64,000 bases of DNA from contig OZ035997.1 in the NCBI GenBank assembly GCA_964035015.1, positions 89,838,465 through 89,902,464 on the forward strand, in the 5' to 3' direction. Positions 1-12,364 of the stretch are shown piece after piece. The first letter of the stretch is position 1, and the number at the start of each line of letters is the position of its first letter. A program made the position numbers and the translations under genes. This stretch comes from Corallium rubrum. Taxonomy: Eukaryota; Cnidaria; Anthozoa; Scleralcyonacea; Coralliidae. The notes under the pieces were generated by a model, which was given only the letters and a program-made list of their open reading frames with translations, did no database searches and was not told where the DNA came from.

Positions 1-312
1 TTCGTCTTCGGTCCATCGAATGAGCAGTTCTTGAGAAGGAATTACAGTAGGTGGAGGAGGGGTGGAGAGCCGCTGCTCACTTCGACGTCTGAATCTCAAA
101 TGGCCTTCGTTTTCTTCCTCGTTTGAACTGCCAGGACGTTCTTGTTGATGTTGAGAAATAACGAATGCTCCTTCGGGTATGCCATATGGGATATTTGACT
201 CCGAACTGAACAGATATTTGGGTGAACTCGCAGTTCTTTTGGATTCTGTATGTACTATTAGTAAGCCCACGAGTAGTAATATTAATACGGCAAAGGAGGT
301 GTTAAAATACAT
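1..312 (-). CDS. secreted-protein precursor, N-terminal part (runs off left edge)
   Basis: I do not recognise the family. The minus strand is open from an ATG at 312 down to base 1, 104 codons without a stop. The product starts with a clear signal peptide: residues 4-20 are hydrophobic (SFAVLILLLVGLLIV) and a polar HTESKR stretch follows. The rest is acidic and Ser-rich (residues 58-70, with NEEENE), then has a basic cluster RFRRR at residues 73-77 that fits a furin-type R-x-R-R site, then a PPPP run at 85-88. This suggests a secreted, proteolytically processed precursor whose mature domain lies left of the window. The start sits 134 bases before an IFT46 exon on the opposite strand, so the gene overlaps or is nested in an IFT46 intron. 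The ORF could stop or reach a splice donor just outside the window. The open length and signal peptide are seen; the processing and expression are inferred. Confidence 0.5.
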   Translation of the reverse strand, partial: MYFNTSFAVLILLLVGLLIVHTESKRTASSPKYLFSSESNIPYGIPEGAFVISQHQQERPGSSNEEENEGHLRFRRRSEQRLSTPPPPTVIPSQELLIRWTEDE

Positions 313-445
313 CTTCACCACTCTTTACAATAATGTCATGAGTGCCAATGTCGTTGCTACCGAGCATTTTTCGTTTACTTACCTTCTTTTACTTTTAATT
401 TATCTTACTTCTTTTTTCTTACTTCGTATGATTTTTACTTTCCAG

Positions 446-3400
446 GAACATGCCAGATATTGAAAATCTAATGCAAGAATGGCCTCCAGAATTTGAAGAG
501 TTGCTAAATCAGGTGGACCAAAACTTCGTTCATAATTCATACATTCAATAACGGTCTGTGTACAGTGCTGAAATTTGTAGTTTACCATTTATATTTCCAT
601 GGGAACATAACATGTTTTGATAAAGAAATGTTCATGCACATGTTTTGCTTAACGTTGTTGATTTTATCAGGGGCTCTGAAAGAAGCGGGAGTCCAGACAC
701 CCACAATATTTTAGCAAATATTTATAGCCAAATTGAAAATTGTTGTTTTTGTGGCGAAGCATCTTTTCAGTTTTCATAGACAAGTATTTTACATCTTATA
801 ACTAAAAACCTTGGCAAGCCAGCAACCTTGTTTCCAGGTCTTAACTTGGTGTGGGTCCAAGGTCAAACCATAGAGATCATATATAAACTAGAGGGGGCAT
901 TGGGGGATAAATCGGGTAACCAATTGAAGGCTGCCATCTTGGATAAATTGGTTGGCAAAACAACGATGCCCAGATGAAATTTCTTGGTTCCAGGCCTTTT
1001 TTCTGTATCCGAAGCTAATTTTACATTTCTTGTTTATCTCGCCACATTTGTTTATGGAAAAAGAAGGTGGAAAACTCACGAACTACGCATTGTTAAAATA
1101 CATCGTGTACGTATATGTTGTCACAAATTTCATAAGCTTTTGTTTCATATATAGTTGAAGTTTCTTCGTTATCTGTAGCGTTTTAAAACGTTCAAAATGT
1201 TCACACCTTTGTTCGACAAATGATGAGAAATGGCACCTGGTTTGTTGTTTTTCCATAATTTTGCCAGAACTAAAGCTATAAGTTAAGGTAGTATAAAACT
1301 TCTGATATGTTTAAAAACAAAGCTTCATGATTTAAATTAGATTTAAATTCATACCTAAAGTATTCCAAAAGTTATAGATAAAAGCAAACACCAAAACTGC
1401 AAAAGACAAAACAAACTGCTTCCCACATTGACCAACTTCACCCAGGCCAGATCAAAATGATAAACGTTTTCACAATTTTAAAACATTTCTGGTTCAGGTA
1501 AGAACTTGAAAGTTCTACCAGAAATTGAATTTTACAATATGTTCTGTTTGATATATTGCTCAAGGTTGTGCGATAAGTATTTTAAAAACAATAGCCAAAA
1601 TTCTAAGCACTTGTGATAAGTCCATTTCTCATCATTTGACGAACAAAGGTGTGAACATTTTGAACGTTTTAAAACGCTACAGATAACGAAGAAACTTCAA
1701 CTATATACGAAACAAAAGCTTATGAAATTTGTGACAACATACATACACGATGTATTTTAACAATGCGTAGTTCGTGAGCTTTCCACCTTCTTTTTCCATA
1801 AACAAATGTGGCGAGATAAACAAGAAATGTAAAATTAGCTTCGGATACAGAAAAAAGGCCTGGAACCAAGAAATTTCATCCGGGCATCATTGTTTTGCCA
1901 ACCAATTTATCCAATATGGCAGCCTTCAATTGGTTACCTGTGGTTGGCTGAAATTAGGATTGGATGCCCCCTCTAGTATTTATATGATCTCTATGGGTCA
2001 AACTACATGTGATCAACACTTGGTTACTAAGCTAAACAAGTTATCAGCCAAAATATGGCGAATTGTAATGCAAACGGCAGGCGTTCAAGACGGACGCTTG
2101 TTCAATAATAGTTATCTTTTATATTGTATATTGTATATTGTATAGCCTCCACTTAAAATGTCTCAATACCTAGCCTACGTCATAGCCTGAGGTCTGTGAC
2201 GTCATAGGTCCGAGCGTCTGTGACGCAGGCTACTCAATACCATGCACTTCTGACTGGTAATTTAATTTTGGAAATTTTCTCATCGGCAGGAATAGGCCAA
2301 AATGCCTTTCTGGGGCTTACGAAATTCAAACTTTTCGTGGACACCCAGCAACTTTGAAACGCTATCAGAGCCTAGTATTTTACTGAAATCCCGAGCAACT
2401 ATTTTTACGGAAGCTATTTCTGTTGACTTTAGACCATTATTAAAATGTACGTTGTATATAGGTGGGGCTTCCAACAGCAGAACTCGACGTGGAACTTCCT
2501 CACTATGTGGACGTTGTTTGTGGTAGGTTGAGTGTTCTTATAAAGATGGAGACACTTGTTGTTTCAAGAAAAATTGCCTAAGAAACGAAAATTAATTCTT
2601 TCTTTGAAAGAACACGTAAAAATGACTTGCTTCTTTTTTTGAGATATTTCAGGTTGTTTGATATGCAAATTAAACATTTTGACGTCACATGTAAAGGACT
2701 GGGGGCTAATCATCGTTACTCGCAGCCAGCGCCTGAATTGCGAAGGACGCAGATCAACGTGGCCGTGTCGAGGCATATCAAAGGCGCTCCAGGCAGCCGC
2801 CATACGACACAGTTCAGACCACGGATCACAGCTAAGATGTTAGGTGTTGATTTTATGGAGGGAGGAAAACCGGAGAACCCGGCGAAAAACCCTCGAAGCA
2901 CAGGAGGGATCAACTAGAACTCTACTCACATGAGTTCCAAGCTCGACAACGGGATCCTTCCCAAGCGGTCACCCATCCAAATACTAACCCCGTCTGACCG
3001 GGCTTAACTTTTTGCCCGTGCTCCCCTGTGCGACATGTGCATGACTTGTTGGAGGTTATACATTTTAAGTTGCTATTATCAAACTTAATCACTTGAATAT
3101 CCAGTGTTTCGTGTCGTGCTAGAAACACACCTACAGTACGCTTCCTTTGAATTATTTTGGTTTGATAATAGCAACGTTATATGATGCGATAATGATATGT
3201 ACATGTGACGCCAAGAGATTTAATATACATATCAAACAAACTGAAATATCTCAAGAACGAAGCAAGGAAACAAAAAAAATGTAAAAGATGCTACTCTGTC
3301 ATTGTGTTCTTTCAATTAAGACAATTTAACTTAATTTTCGTTTCATGGGTAAGCTAAGTTATTTGTCTTTGTAAATGTTATGATAAATACCGCCGTCTTT

Positions 3401-4631
3401 ATGTTAGAAGTATAACTTTGGATCTTCTCTGGGGTTTTCTTTCCAGGACTCCTAGACATTCCTGTACAAAAGAATCGGATACACTCTCTGCATGTTCTCT
3501 TCACGTTGTACTCAGAGTTCAAAAACTCGCAAGTGAGTATATCAGAGTTCACTTTTTTGTTTGTTTGTTTGTTTGTTTGTTTGTTTGTTTGTTTGTTTGT
3601 TTGTTTGTTTGTTTGTTTGTTTGTTTGTTTGTTTGTTTGTTTGTTTGTTTGTTTGTTTGTTTGTTTGTTTGTTTGTTTGTTTGTTTGTTTGTTTGTTTGT
3701 TTGTTTGTTTGTTTGCTTGTTTTTTTTGTCTGTTTGTTTGTTTGTTTGTTTGTTTGTTTGTTTGTTTGTTTGTTTGTTTGTTTGTTTGTTTGTTTGTTTG
3801 TTTGTTTGTTTGTTTGTTTGTTTGTTTGTTTGTTTGTTTGTTTGTTTGTTTGTTTGTTTACTTGTTTGTAAAATTTAGGATTTACATACACAAATTAGGA
3901 TTTTGAATTGAATTTTGTATAAGGCGGCGTTCAGACTGAGTGCCCGTGCCCAGTGCCCAGGAACGGGCACTAAATACACGGGTGTGCAGACACGTTCCCA
4001 AACCCCGGATGCTTTTGGTGCTTCTTGCCTTCTTGGTGCCAAAATATATTTTGTCGGTGTGTTTCCACTGTTCGTAATAAGAATGTATGTTGACTCAGTT
4101 TATGTATGTTGTTTTGGTTAAAAGTGCTTGGCACCGTAAAAATCCTGTTCAGATTGGTGCTCGTGTCCAGTGCCCGGTTTTTCTCTTGGGTACGATGTTC
4201 AGGTTTCTCGGGTGGGTGTGTTATGGTGGCCGAGCGCTGTAAGTAATTTATACAAGTTTGGCGAGCCGTTGTAAATCCCATACAGTTTAGACGCGAATAT
4301 TGTATGAGACCAGCTGTTCTGGTTTATTAACTGTCTTTGGAATATAAGCTGTTTAAACCGAAAAATTGATCGGAAAATGTAATATGTAAATCAGGACGAA
4401 TTTGCATCCGATTTGCAGCAACTGATCAAACATTCTATTGAATTTTGAAGGTATTTTTAATTTTCTTCACGAATTACTTAATATGATTGAACAATGTAAG
4501 CTAACTGTAATGTTTGTTTCTTATAGCACTTTAATCAATTGGCTAAAGATAACAACTTGGACAATGCTTTAAAAAGAAATGGTGGAGATGAAGTAAACGG
4601 AGAAACAGAACAGTCGATGAGTTTTGAATGA
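446..4631 (+). CDS. IFT46: intraflagellar transport protein 46, C-terminal exons
   Basis: IFT46 is a core subunit of the IFT-B complex that carries cargo, including outer dynein arms, into cilia. Four coding exons are visible: 446-512, 2462-2522, 3447-3532 and 4527-4631 (TGA). All have AG/GT borders and compatible phases. The first reads NMPDIENLMQEWPPEFEELL, matching the conserved MPDI-LMQEW-PEFEELL block. The second gives VGLPTAELDVELPHYVDVVC, the third LLDIPV followed by RIHSLHVLFTLYSEFKNSQ, and the last HFNQLAKDN, then an acidic tail ending MSFE. Together they are about 105 residues covering the family's C-terminal domain; the N-terminal exons lie left of the window. The donor of the first visible exon is GTGGAC, a weak but usable site. 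The intron of 513-2461 carries a long inverted-repeat element, the 2523-3446 intron a foldback element and a SINE, and the last intron a (GTTT)n tract 25 bases from the donor. The identity comes from recalled family motifs and is firm. Confidence 0.93.
862..2002. mobile_element. long inverted-repeat DNA element in an IFT46 intron
   Basis: Inverted arms of about 360 bases run 868-1231 and 1622-1996. They start CCATAGAGATCATATA and diverge by only a few percent. Both arms are flanked by the direct repeat GTCAAA (862-867 and 1997-2002), a likely target duplication. The central 390 bases are AT-rich and carry no credible ORF. The arms give spurious ORFs on both strands. Related termini (CACTGATCTCTATATAAACTGGAT) bound the element at 27960-28648, and a lone end lies near 46787. 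Confidence 0.75.
2573..3350. mobile_element. foldback element of the CGTTTCAT family, SINE nested inside
   Basis: The left arm (about 2573-2697: AAACGAAAATTAA, then GATATGCAAATTAAACAT and GACGTCACATGTA) is matched in inverse orientation at about 3200-3350, which ends TTAATTTTCGTTTCAT. The same arms recur at 29066-29852. A 5S-derived SINE occupies the middle. It lies entirely inside the IFT46 intron between the exons ending at 2522 and starting at 3447. Confidence 0.7.
2757..3050 (-). mobile_element. 5S rRNA-derived SINE, minus orientation
   Basis: Read on the minus strand, the head contains GGGTTAGTATTTGGATGGG followed by TGACCGCTTGGGAA, the 3' half of 5S rRNA including the internal-promoter region. 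A body follows with CTTGGAACTCATGTGAGTAG and CCGGGTTCTCCGGTTTTCC. A second copy over most of the length is at 47215-47460 (minus). Partial copies are at 43970-44090 (plus) and 35185-35270 (minus). Confidence 0.72.
3557..3867. repeat. (GTTT)n microsatellite, about 310 bp
   Basis: A nearly pure TTTG tetranucleotide array with one interruption near 3713-3728 (TTGCTTGTTTTTTTTG). It starts 25 bases after the splice donor of an IFT46 exon at 3532. The FVCL and KQTN reading frames across it are artefacts. Confidence 0.97.
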
Positions 4632-5494
4632 GGCTGTTTTATAAACATTGTAAACATTAGTTTGAAGCATGTAGCTATTTATTGTTTGTTGCTGTGTATA
4701 TAATTACGTTCGTTATTTTTCCCTGCATATACATGCTACTGTGATTAGCACGGAGTTGTTTCGTCCGTATCTTAGCACCCGGGTTACCCCTAGCTCGTAC
4801 ATTTCTTTCTTTTTTGTTTGTCGTGTTTACAAGGACGCTAGGGTAACTAGGGTAACCCGGGTGCTAGGGTCACCCTATCACGCCACTAGGAATACCCTAG
4901 TAGCCGGGTTACGTTTTGTCCTTCCCGGGACAACTTTTTACTAGTTCCAGGCTTCTTACGTTCTTGTTATTAGTGCTTGGTAATCAGGTCTATATCTGTG
5001 AAATTTTGCTTGTAGACCCAGGCTAACTTTGACCCGGGTGCTAGGGTACCCCACCTCCTTTTAAACAGGCCCTTAAGTCCGACGTAAACTAAAACAAGTT
5101 TCCGAAACACAATTTCAGAAAAGTTGTCGAAACTTGTTTTTAGAACAGTTCTCTAATTCAACTCGTCTCCTGGGCGTTTGTGAGGCAAGATAGCGCGACA
5201 AGGAGACAAAATAGCCTGACAAAAGCTGGATTTTGGTAGCATCACGCTAAGGGTTTTTTCAGTTTATTTATATAGAAGATCTCACAGTCAGTTCTACACT
5301 TCATTTCTCAGAGCATAGCAGCTAGTTAACGCGTTATAAGCCTTTTAAGCCAAGTATCAACAGACGCATGTAGACAAATGCGCAGCTATTTTTTGACTAT
5401 TTGGTCATCGATCCATATGGATAGTTTTCTCGATGTCTTTATATTTCGGATTCTATCTTAATTAACAACAACAATCCACATCTATATATACTTA
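3868..5494. other. IFT46 last intron remainder and convergent IFT46/DRC12 spacer
   Basis: Apart from the last IFT46 exon, I see no gene here. 3925-4200 holds direct motif repeats (GTGCCCGTGCCCAGTGCCC, again near 4155), and 4770-5060 holds GGGTGCTAGGGTAACC-type copies in both orientations, probably a decayed inverted element. No AATAAA is close to the IFT46 stop. Confidence 0.5.
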
Positions 5495-6348
5495 GACCTG
5501 TGCTAAACGTCGCACAATAGACGAATTTAATTCGAACTAACTTCGTCGGTAATGCGACGTAAATACGACGTCGAATTAAGCGTCGAATTTAATTGTTTTT
5601 ACTTGGACTTGTGGATCCTGAAGATGAATTTTTGAAAACATGCATGGCACCGAATTGTCACAGACAGAAGCGAAACATCTCGATTTTGTTAAAGAAGTCT
5701 ACCAAATGACTAAGTGGAAGACTTGAGCGCCAAACTCCGAACTCAACGTTCGCAAATGAATGCCATATTGTTTTATTATATAGATGCGAGTGTTTTACTA
5801 GGAAATATACAGTGTCGTATTTTCCATATCCTCACTAGTGAAGATATCGATGACGTCATTAAGAATTTTACCGCTTTTTGCATTGAATCTATATAATATG
5901 ATTAAAAACTCATTCGCTACGCTCATTCGTAAAATAGTGTTTTCCCCCACTCGAAGATAAAATTCATATCTTCGCGCCGCCGTGTAATATCCTCTATATA
6001 TATCCTGTAAGAGTGATTACAAACAAACTTTCAGTCTTCCAATTTGTTTTTGAATACCATATTTAACTCATTTAAGCATTTTAAAAACTGAGTTCGAGCG
6101 AATCGTCAATTTGAATTACAACAATTACAACTATATGGAAACACGACTGTTGTGAAATATCGCAAGCAATCGCCGACTGAATTACAACAATTACAACTAT
6201 ATGGAAACCAGGCTTTAATTCGATGCGACGATAATTCGTCGTGTAACTCGAACACGCATTATCGTCGCACTATCGTCGAATAAAATGCAAACAATTAAAT
6301 TCGTCTGAATTAAGTTCGTCTATTGTGCGACGTTTAGTGCAGGCCTTA
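5492..6348. mobile_element. Harbinger-like MITE with TTA target duplication
   Basis: Termini GACCTGTGCTAAACGTCGCA (5495) and its inverse ending at 6345 are bounded by TTA on both sides (5492-5494 and 6346-6348). Subterminal arms share CAATAGACGAA and many CGTCG motifs. The middle has no transposase. A decayed relative of the left arm is at about 6705-6900. A three-base TTA/TAA duplication is typical of PIF/Harbinger derivatives. Confidence 0.75.
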
Positions 6349-6418
6349 TTAACGGCTAAACTTGTACTGCTAAAAAAATTAATTTAGAATATATACAAAA
6401 ATATTTACATGTTACTTG

Positions 6419-9400
6419 TTAGATTTCTAAAGGATTAAGTCCAAATGCAAAAAGCAATTGTTTATTCGTTTCTTGGATAGCATGTGATTCAGAAAGCCAC
6501 CTCTTTTTCGCTTCTTCGACTTTATCACCCATTTTATCCAAAGTATCCTATTAAGAAAAGAGCGGAAAATTATTAGACCCCAAATTCACAGTAACATAAA
6601 ATCGCGAAAGCACCTCGAAAGTGGGAGGGCCTGCTAAAAATGGACACCTTTGTCATAAGTAAATTTTAGATATTTTCGGCGTCTTCTACTACTGACACAG
6701 TATCAATAGACGAGTTTAATTCGAATTAACTCCGTCGGTAATGGCGAAGTAAATGCGACGTCGACTTAAATGTAGAATTTCAGTCGAATTTAATTGTTTT
6801 TACTTGGACTCGTGGAGCCTGAAAACGACTTCTTCCAACATGGCACCGAATCATAACAGACAGAAGCGAAACATTTAATTGGACGCGACGATAATTCGTC
6901 GTGTAGGCCATATGTAAACAGTTATTTTGTTGTTTGACAACGTCTAATCTCCCGAAGGGCACATCCTATATACTAATTTACGGCCATGTTCGTCTAATAA
7001 AGCACTCTTTCTTTACCAAGAAAATGAACTATCTTTTTCAGGAAAAGCAGCACTTTTATTACCCTGCAAGTCAGAACCCGGGCTCTGCCAACAAACACGA
7101 TCTTCGCCCCAACGAGTATATCGAGTTTGTTGGCAGAGCACTTTCCCCCGAAGCCTGCGTAGGTCGGAAAGGGGCTCTGACTCGCAGGGTACACTTTTAT
7201 GCCAGTGAGCTCTCAAACTGGAGTAATATCTTTGGATTGAAGCCCAACATGTAGGCCTGAAGTATAGCTTTAGTCCTCTATTACATCTGATCTGGTTAAA
7301 ATACCGCGTAGGAGTCTGAAACTATACGTACTTCAGGCCATGTTTGGCTTCAATCTTTGCCCTGTTGATGACAAGCAGATATCACGCCTGACCAAGTTAT
7401 ATAGAGCTCACTGGGGCGCACCCGTTCCCAGTGTCCCAACGGGCCGGCTGTTTTTGCTTATACTCCACATCAGGGCAACACTGCTGCCAAACGTTTTGCA
7501 CATGCGCGACGTCCGAGTTCGTCCTCAAAAAAAGAGCGGGAAAACACTGAAATATTTGGACTGGTCCGACACAAAAGTTAAAATTATAAGCATACTACCA
7601 AAAAGGTAAGGTATGTAATTTGTGCACGGCTTCTTTGTCAATATTGTAACATACTCTGAAATGACCCCTTCGTAATTTTCTTTACCCTTTTTTTAAGCAA
7701 ATGAATAGTCGAGTCTTACTAGTCTTCACTGTCTGGTTGTTGTCGCCACGGCTATTTCCCACTTCTCTTGCAATGTTTACTCTAGCGAATTCACGTATGC
7801 GCAAACGTTTGGCAGCGGTGTTCATCAGGGCTCCACATGGCTCCGTTTCCTTTGTTTATTGATTTTGGGTAGGTGGGTGGCAGTACAGTCAATCGAAATA
7901 TGGTCTGGAAACTCAGTTAAATTATTTGGTCTATCTTCTTGTCCGCCTTTATGCACGGTGCACTGCACGGTCACTGAACACATTGTATTTTAGTATAATG
8001 AACGAATTGTCCAATAGCAACGTTTCAGTTCACTCAACCGTGCTATTTAAATATTAAACCTAAAACAAAGGATGTGCACGGTGTAAGGTACGGTTCAACA
8101 TAAAATCCCAGCTCATTATAGGCGCTTTGAAGTTTGCCGAGTTTCCAGACCATATCTCGATTGACTATGTGGCAGTACATTCAGTATCCCCCTGGAAATC
8201 CCACTGCATACGTTTCACATCTTTATTCATTATCTGGAAAACCTCGCCTATGGGGAATATACGCCGGCAATAAATTACACCTCGTTGCCTCAAAATAACC
8301 TATGGGGATAGGAGTAACGGCAACACCGGTGCCAAACGTTGCACATAAAACTGTTTTTAGATGATATATGATTTGACGGAATAAGATACTAACATGAAGC
8401 AAGGTTTCATACGCAGACTCCATGGTATCAATCTTAAATTGAAGTTCAGCAATAATCTCGTCTTTTTCTTTACGAATGTCATCGCGTTCTTTCTTGGTCT
8501 GGGCGAGGTCTGCTTCTGTAGATGCTGAAAGATTTTTATATATGAGTTTTCATTGAGTATATCACACTAGAAATTTCAAAGGCAAACAATACCTGTCAAA
8601 TCGCGTTTGGAGACATTAATCACATTTATTTCAACAATGCAGTCAATGATTTTGTTGCAAGTTGAAACAGCATGTTGGAGCAAGTAGAACTGGAGTCTAC
8701 TTTTTTCAACTAACTTTTTCAACTTACAAGAAAATCATTGTGGTAATACGTGCAACAACGCTTTTCAACTTGCAACGCAACGTTGTTGCGTTGACTAAAA
8801 CGTTGACTAAAAGACTAAAATGTTGCCCTATTACCTTACCTTAAGGGAGTTACCTACCTAGTTGAGCGCGTAAGGTAGTGACATTTTGCTCCAGGATATG
8901 AATCTTCAAACCCAGTTCTGATTGCATCATCTTGTACTGGCGTGTGAGATCTAAACAAGTGTGTTAGTATAATTGTTAGTTCTAGACTCCTTACTGCATA
9001 CAAGCCGTCGTTAGATGATAAAATTCAGAACACTCTCGTGCAGCTTTATATAGACGGGACTCAACCCCACAACGTTACGAATACCAGCCGGACACTCTAA
9101 CCATTGAGCCACTAGAACCATGGATTGCTAGAACTCAGATGGTAGACCGAGGTTGCTTATACGATGTTTCAGGAGGAGTCAAATCCTATACGTGTGTCAC
9201 AAATACTTGTTGGGGTACAACTTACATTGTGTCAGTTTATTTTCAGTAAATGTTTTTATGAAGCGTACAGTACGTGTGTCACAAGCACGAAAGAAAGTAA
9301 TATTCGAAAAACATTGAACTATAAATTGATTGACACAAAACGACTTGTAGCCCAATCAAGGATTGTGACACGTTCGCTTCAACTCGATCCCAAGAATAAA

Positions 9401-11924
9401 ACTTAACCACATTGAGCACGCATGGTCATGCATATAGTAACAACTAGTATATTAAAATTGAAGGTGGCTGATCATATGTAATGATTGCATGGTCTTGGCC
9501 TAAGGACATGCGCGTCATGACACACTGTATAGTGTATACGATTGTGGCAGAAAAAAATATTTTTGCTCGTTTTGGTGTTGTTTTCAAAACAATTTTCCAA
9601 AGTGAACTCGGATGCTAGACTTCTATAGTATACGAACCTCCGCACGTTTCTCGTTTTTTGATCGTAACTTAACTCTTTCCTTTTCGGAGCTCGAAATGAA
9701 AATTTAACTGTTTAACTTTCAACTTTTGGCGGTTGCAGAAGGAAAGCTAGTGATAAGAAGCTAGGACAATGAAGCTTCGTCGATCAGAGGTGAGTATAGG
9801 CTTGTATTATTTTATGCAGATGGAAATAGTAAGTGTCGGGAAGCAGTTAGGACGTCATAACATCACAATTCTTCCTCAATAAACAACTGAGCTGTAAAGT
9901 GAAAATGTTTACGAATGTTGCCAGGCCTTCCCCAGCGGGTCCGTTCGGATCACTTCCGAAACATGTCAACCGAGGAAGGCCTAGAAACTAGGCTAGGTCT
10001 TTAGTATTTTATTCTGGCTAACGCCAGACGATTTTATTCACCTCTGGGGAAACCCTTGGACAGGAATGAGTTAAAAACTCACTGTTTATGACCTGATACA
10101 ACGTTTCGACACTCCGATAAAGAATTACTTTCGAGGTATCGAAACGTTGGGTCATGAACGGTAACTTTTTAAAATTACGTAAGTGTAAGACTGTACGAGT
10201 AGTGTTAAACTATAAGTCGGATACTTCACCTGGCAGCGTTGGGAATTGATTTATATCATTATTTATTCTTACCCGAAGATATATCCATTTTATCTTGCTG
10301 CTCTTGTTCTACTTCTCCTTTGGCTTCAAGCATTTTTTCTTTCATTCTCGCCGACATATCACGTGATCTACGAGAATGCTCTGTTCTCGTAGCTAAATAA
10401 AAAAAAAGGTACGTGTTTTCTGGGCGGGGTTTCTAGTTACGCGTGCGCATTAGTGTCGCAGAATCGTGGGTCCGAAATTGGTGTTGAAGTGTGTGTGCGT
10501 GTATTCCACAACACTAAACATTTTCCCAGACCAACGATTCTTAAGCCAGTAGTTCTCACTTGACACTTGTCGTGTTAAAGAATCGGGGACAATTCTATTC
10601 CCGATTGTCGGCGATTCTTACGACAGCCACGCTCGCACTTGTCGTGATTTGTCGTAAGAATTGGGGATTTTTCCTGTCCTTGATCGTCCCAGGCAAGTGG
10701 TTTCCGTGTTCTTCAGTGTTGATACATGCCGTAACTATATAGTCGTAAGAATCCCCGATCGTCGGCGACATAGAAATGATTCCGATTCTTGCGATGCTTC
10801 CGATCAGGTCGTAACAATCCCAGAAGATCGTGGAAAGGAAAAATCCCCGATTTTAATTACGACAAGTGAGAACCAGGCTTTAGAAAAGTACCAGCACATT
10901 TCTCCGGCAATCACCTACTTTTGACAACCCTAATTTTTTAGTACCTAATTCCACTTTAAGGCATTCAATTTCTTCCATTGTTCTCTTATACTTATCCTCC
11001 ACAGTTAGCTCAGTTTGCTCACCTAAAGCAGAATAAAATGACATTAGGGCCGTAACGCCCGTTTACTGATACAGCAAATAAGAGGCGAAACATTCGTAAT
11101 TGCTATAAATAGGACAAAGGCTAAAGCCCTAATCAAATGAGAACGCAAGTCATCGCAAGTTAGCTTACTGTACAATGAGATGCCACTAGTCAAACGTCGG
11201 CATAAGCCGTCGCAAGTTCTACACTTTTCGCTAGTTCCCACGCCTTTTCGCTAGTTCTCATGGTCCGCTCCCCAGCGGTGGGTGGGGGCGGAGGAGCGGA
11301 GATAAGACCCTGGGTACGAGGTTGTATTTTCTGCTGTTTTTTTCTCGTTTCAGTTTGGACACTAGAATTTACTTTTGTAATGTTCATCGTCGTTTATTTT
11401 ATTTATTTTCGTCGTTTTTCAGCAATAAAAGTTTATTATTATGATTATTTTGTTTGTTACCATTCTTGGGCATTAACAATTTTCATAATGGCCATGGGCA
11501 TTACGGAGAAATCTCGCCATGTCAGGAACCAATCACAACGTGTGATTTTATCGGAAATAATCCGTGCCATATAATAAAGAACTATTAATAAATTGCTCAA
11601 TGCTCATGTCACTCATGAATGTGTTATCAGTAGTTCTAACCAAACTAGCCGTGCATTTCATTATTGGGATAAATTTGCATCAATAAACAGGGTCGGAGCT
11701 ATGGGGGTGGGGGTGACACCCCACAAGAATTGCTTTATTTGTTCTATATAGTCAGCAGACAAGAGATATCAGTCAGCAGTTGGCACCCGCCAGCAGTTCA
11801 GTCTTGGTGAATACTAGTACTGACGAGTGATGATTATGAGGTAGTCAGCAAAATTGAGCATACCACCCCCCTGCAGAATTTTCTGAGCACAGCCCTGAGT
11901 CTAGAAAAAAATTGGACAGTTAGG

Positions 11925-11983
<59 letters not shown>

Positions 11984-12235
11984 ATATATTTGTGAAATTC
12001 ATTACTAATTCATGAGTTTTGCAGCCAATCCAATTTCAGAACCACTAGTGGATGTATACTCTTCTGATACAACCACTAGTGCTTGTAACTAATTAGCATC
12101 TCAATATCCCAAAGGGATTTTTACTGTTCATTCATTTCACAAGTTGCGTCCTTGTTGTATTGAATATACAATCACGAGCCTTCGGCTCGTGATTGTATAT
12201 TCAATACAACACGGCTGCTCGTGTTGTATTAACAT

Positions 12236-12274
<39 letters not shown>

Positions 12275-12315
12275 ATATATATATATATATTATATATATA
12301 TATTATAGATATAGA

Positions 12316-12364
<49 letters not shown>

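Noticed and set aside
888-2145. ORFs of 63-123 codons sharing MSFPPSFSINKCGEINKKCK at two places
   Set aside because: The identical peptides come from the two inverted arms of one element, not from paralogous genes.
3343-3906. 182-codon KQTN-repeat and 162-codon FVCL-repeat ORFs
   Set aside because: Pure translation of the GTTT microsatellite in a non-coding intron; all frames are open there.
9040-9125. Possible tRNA gene on the minus strand
   Set aside because: A- and B-box-like motifs exist but the acceptor stem does not pair; fits a tRNA-derived SINE.
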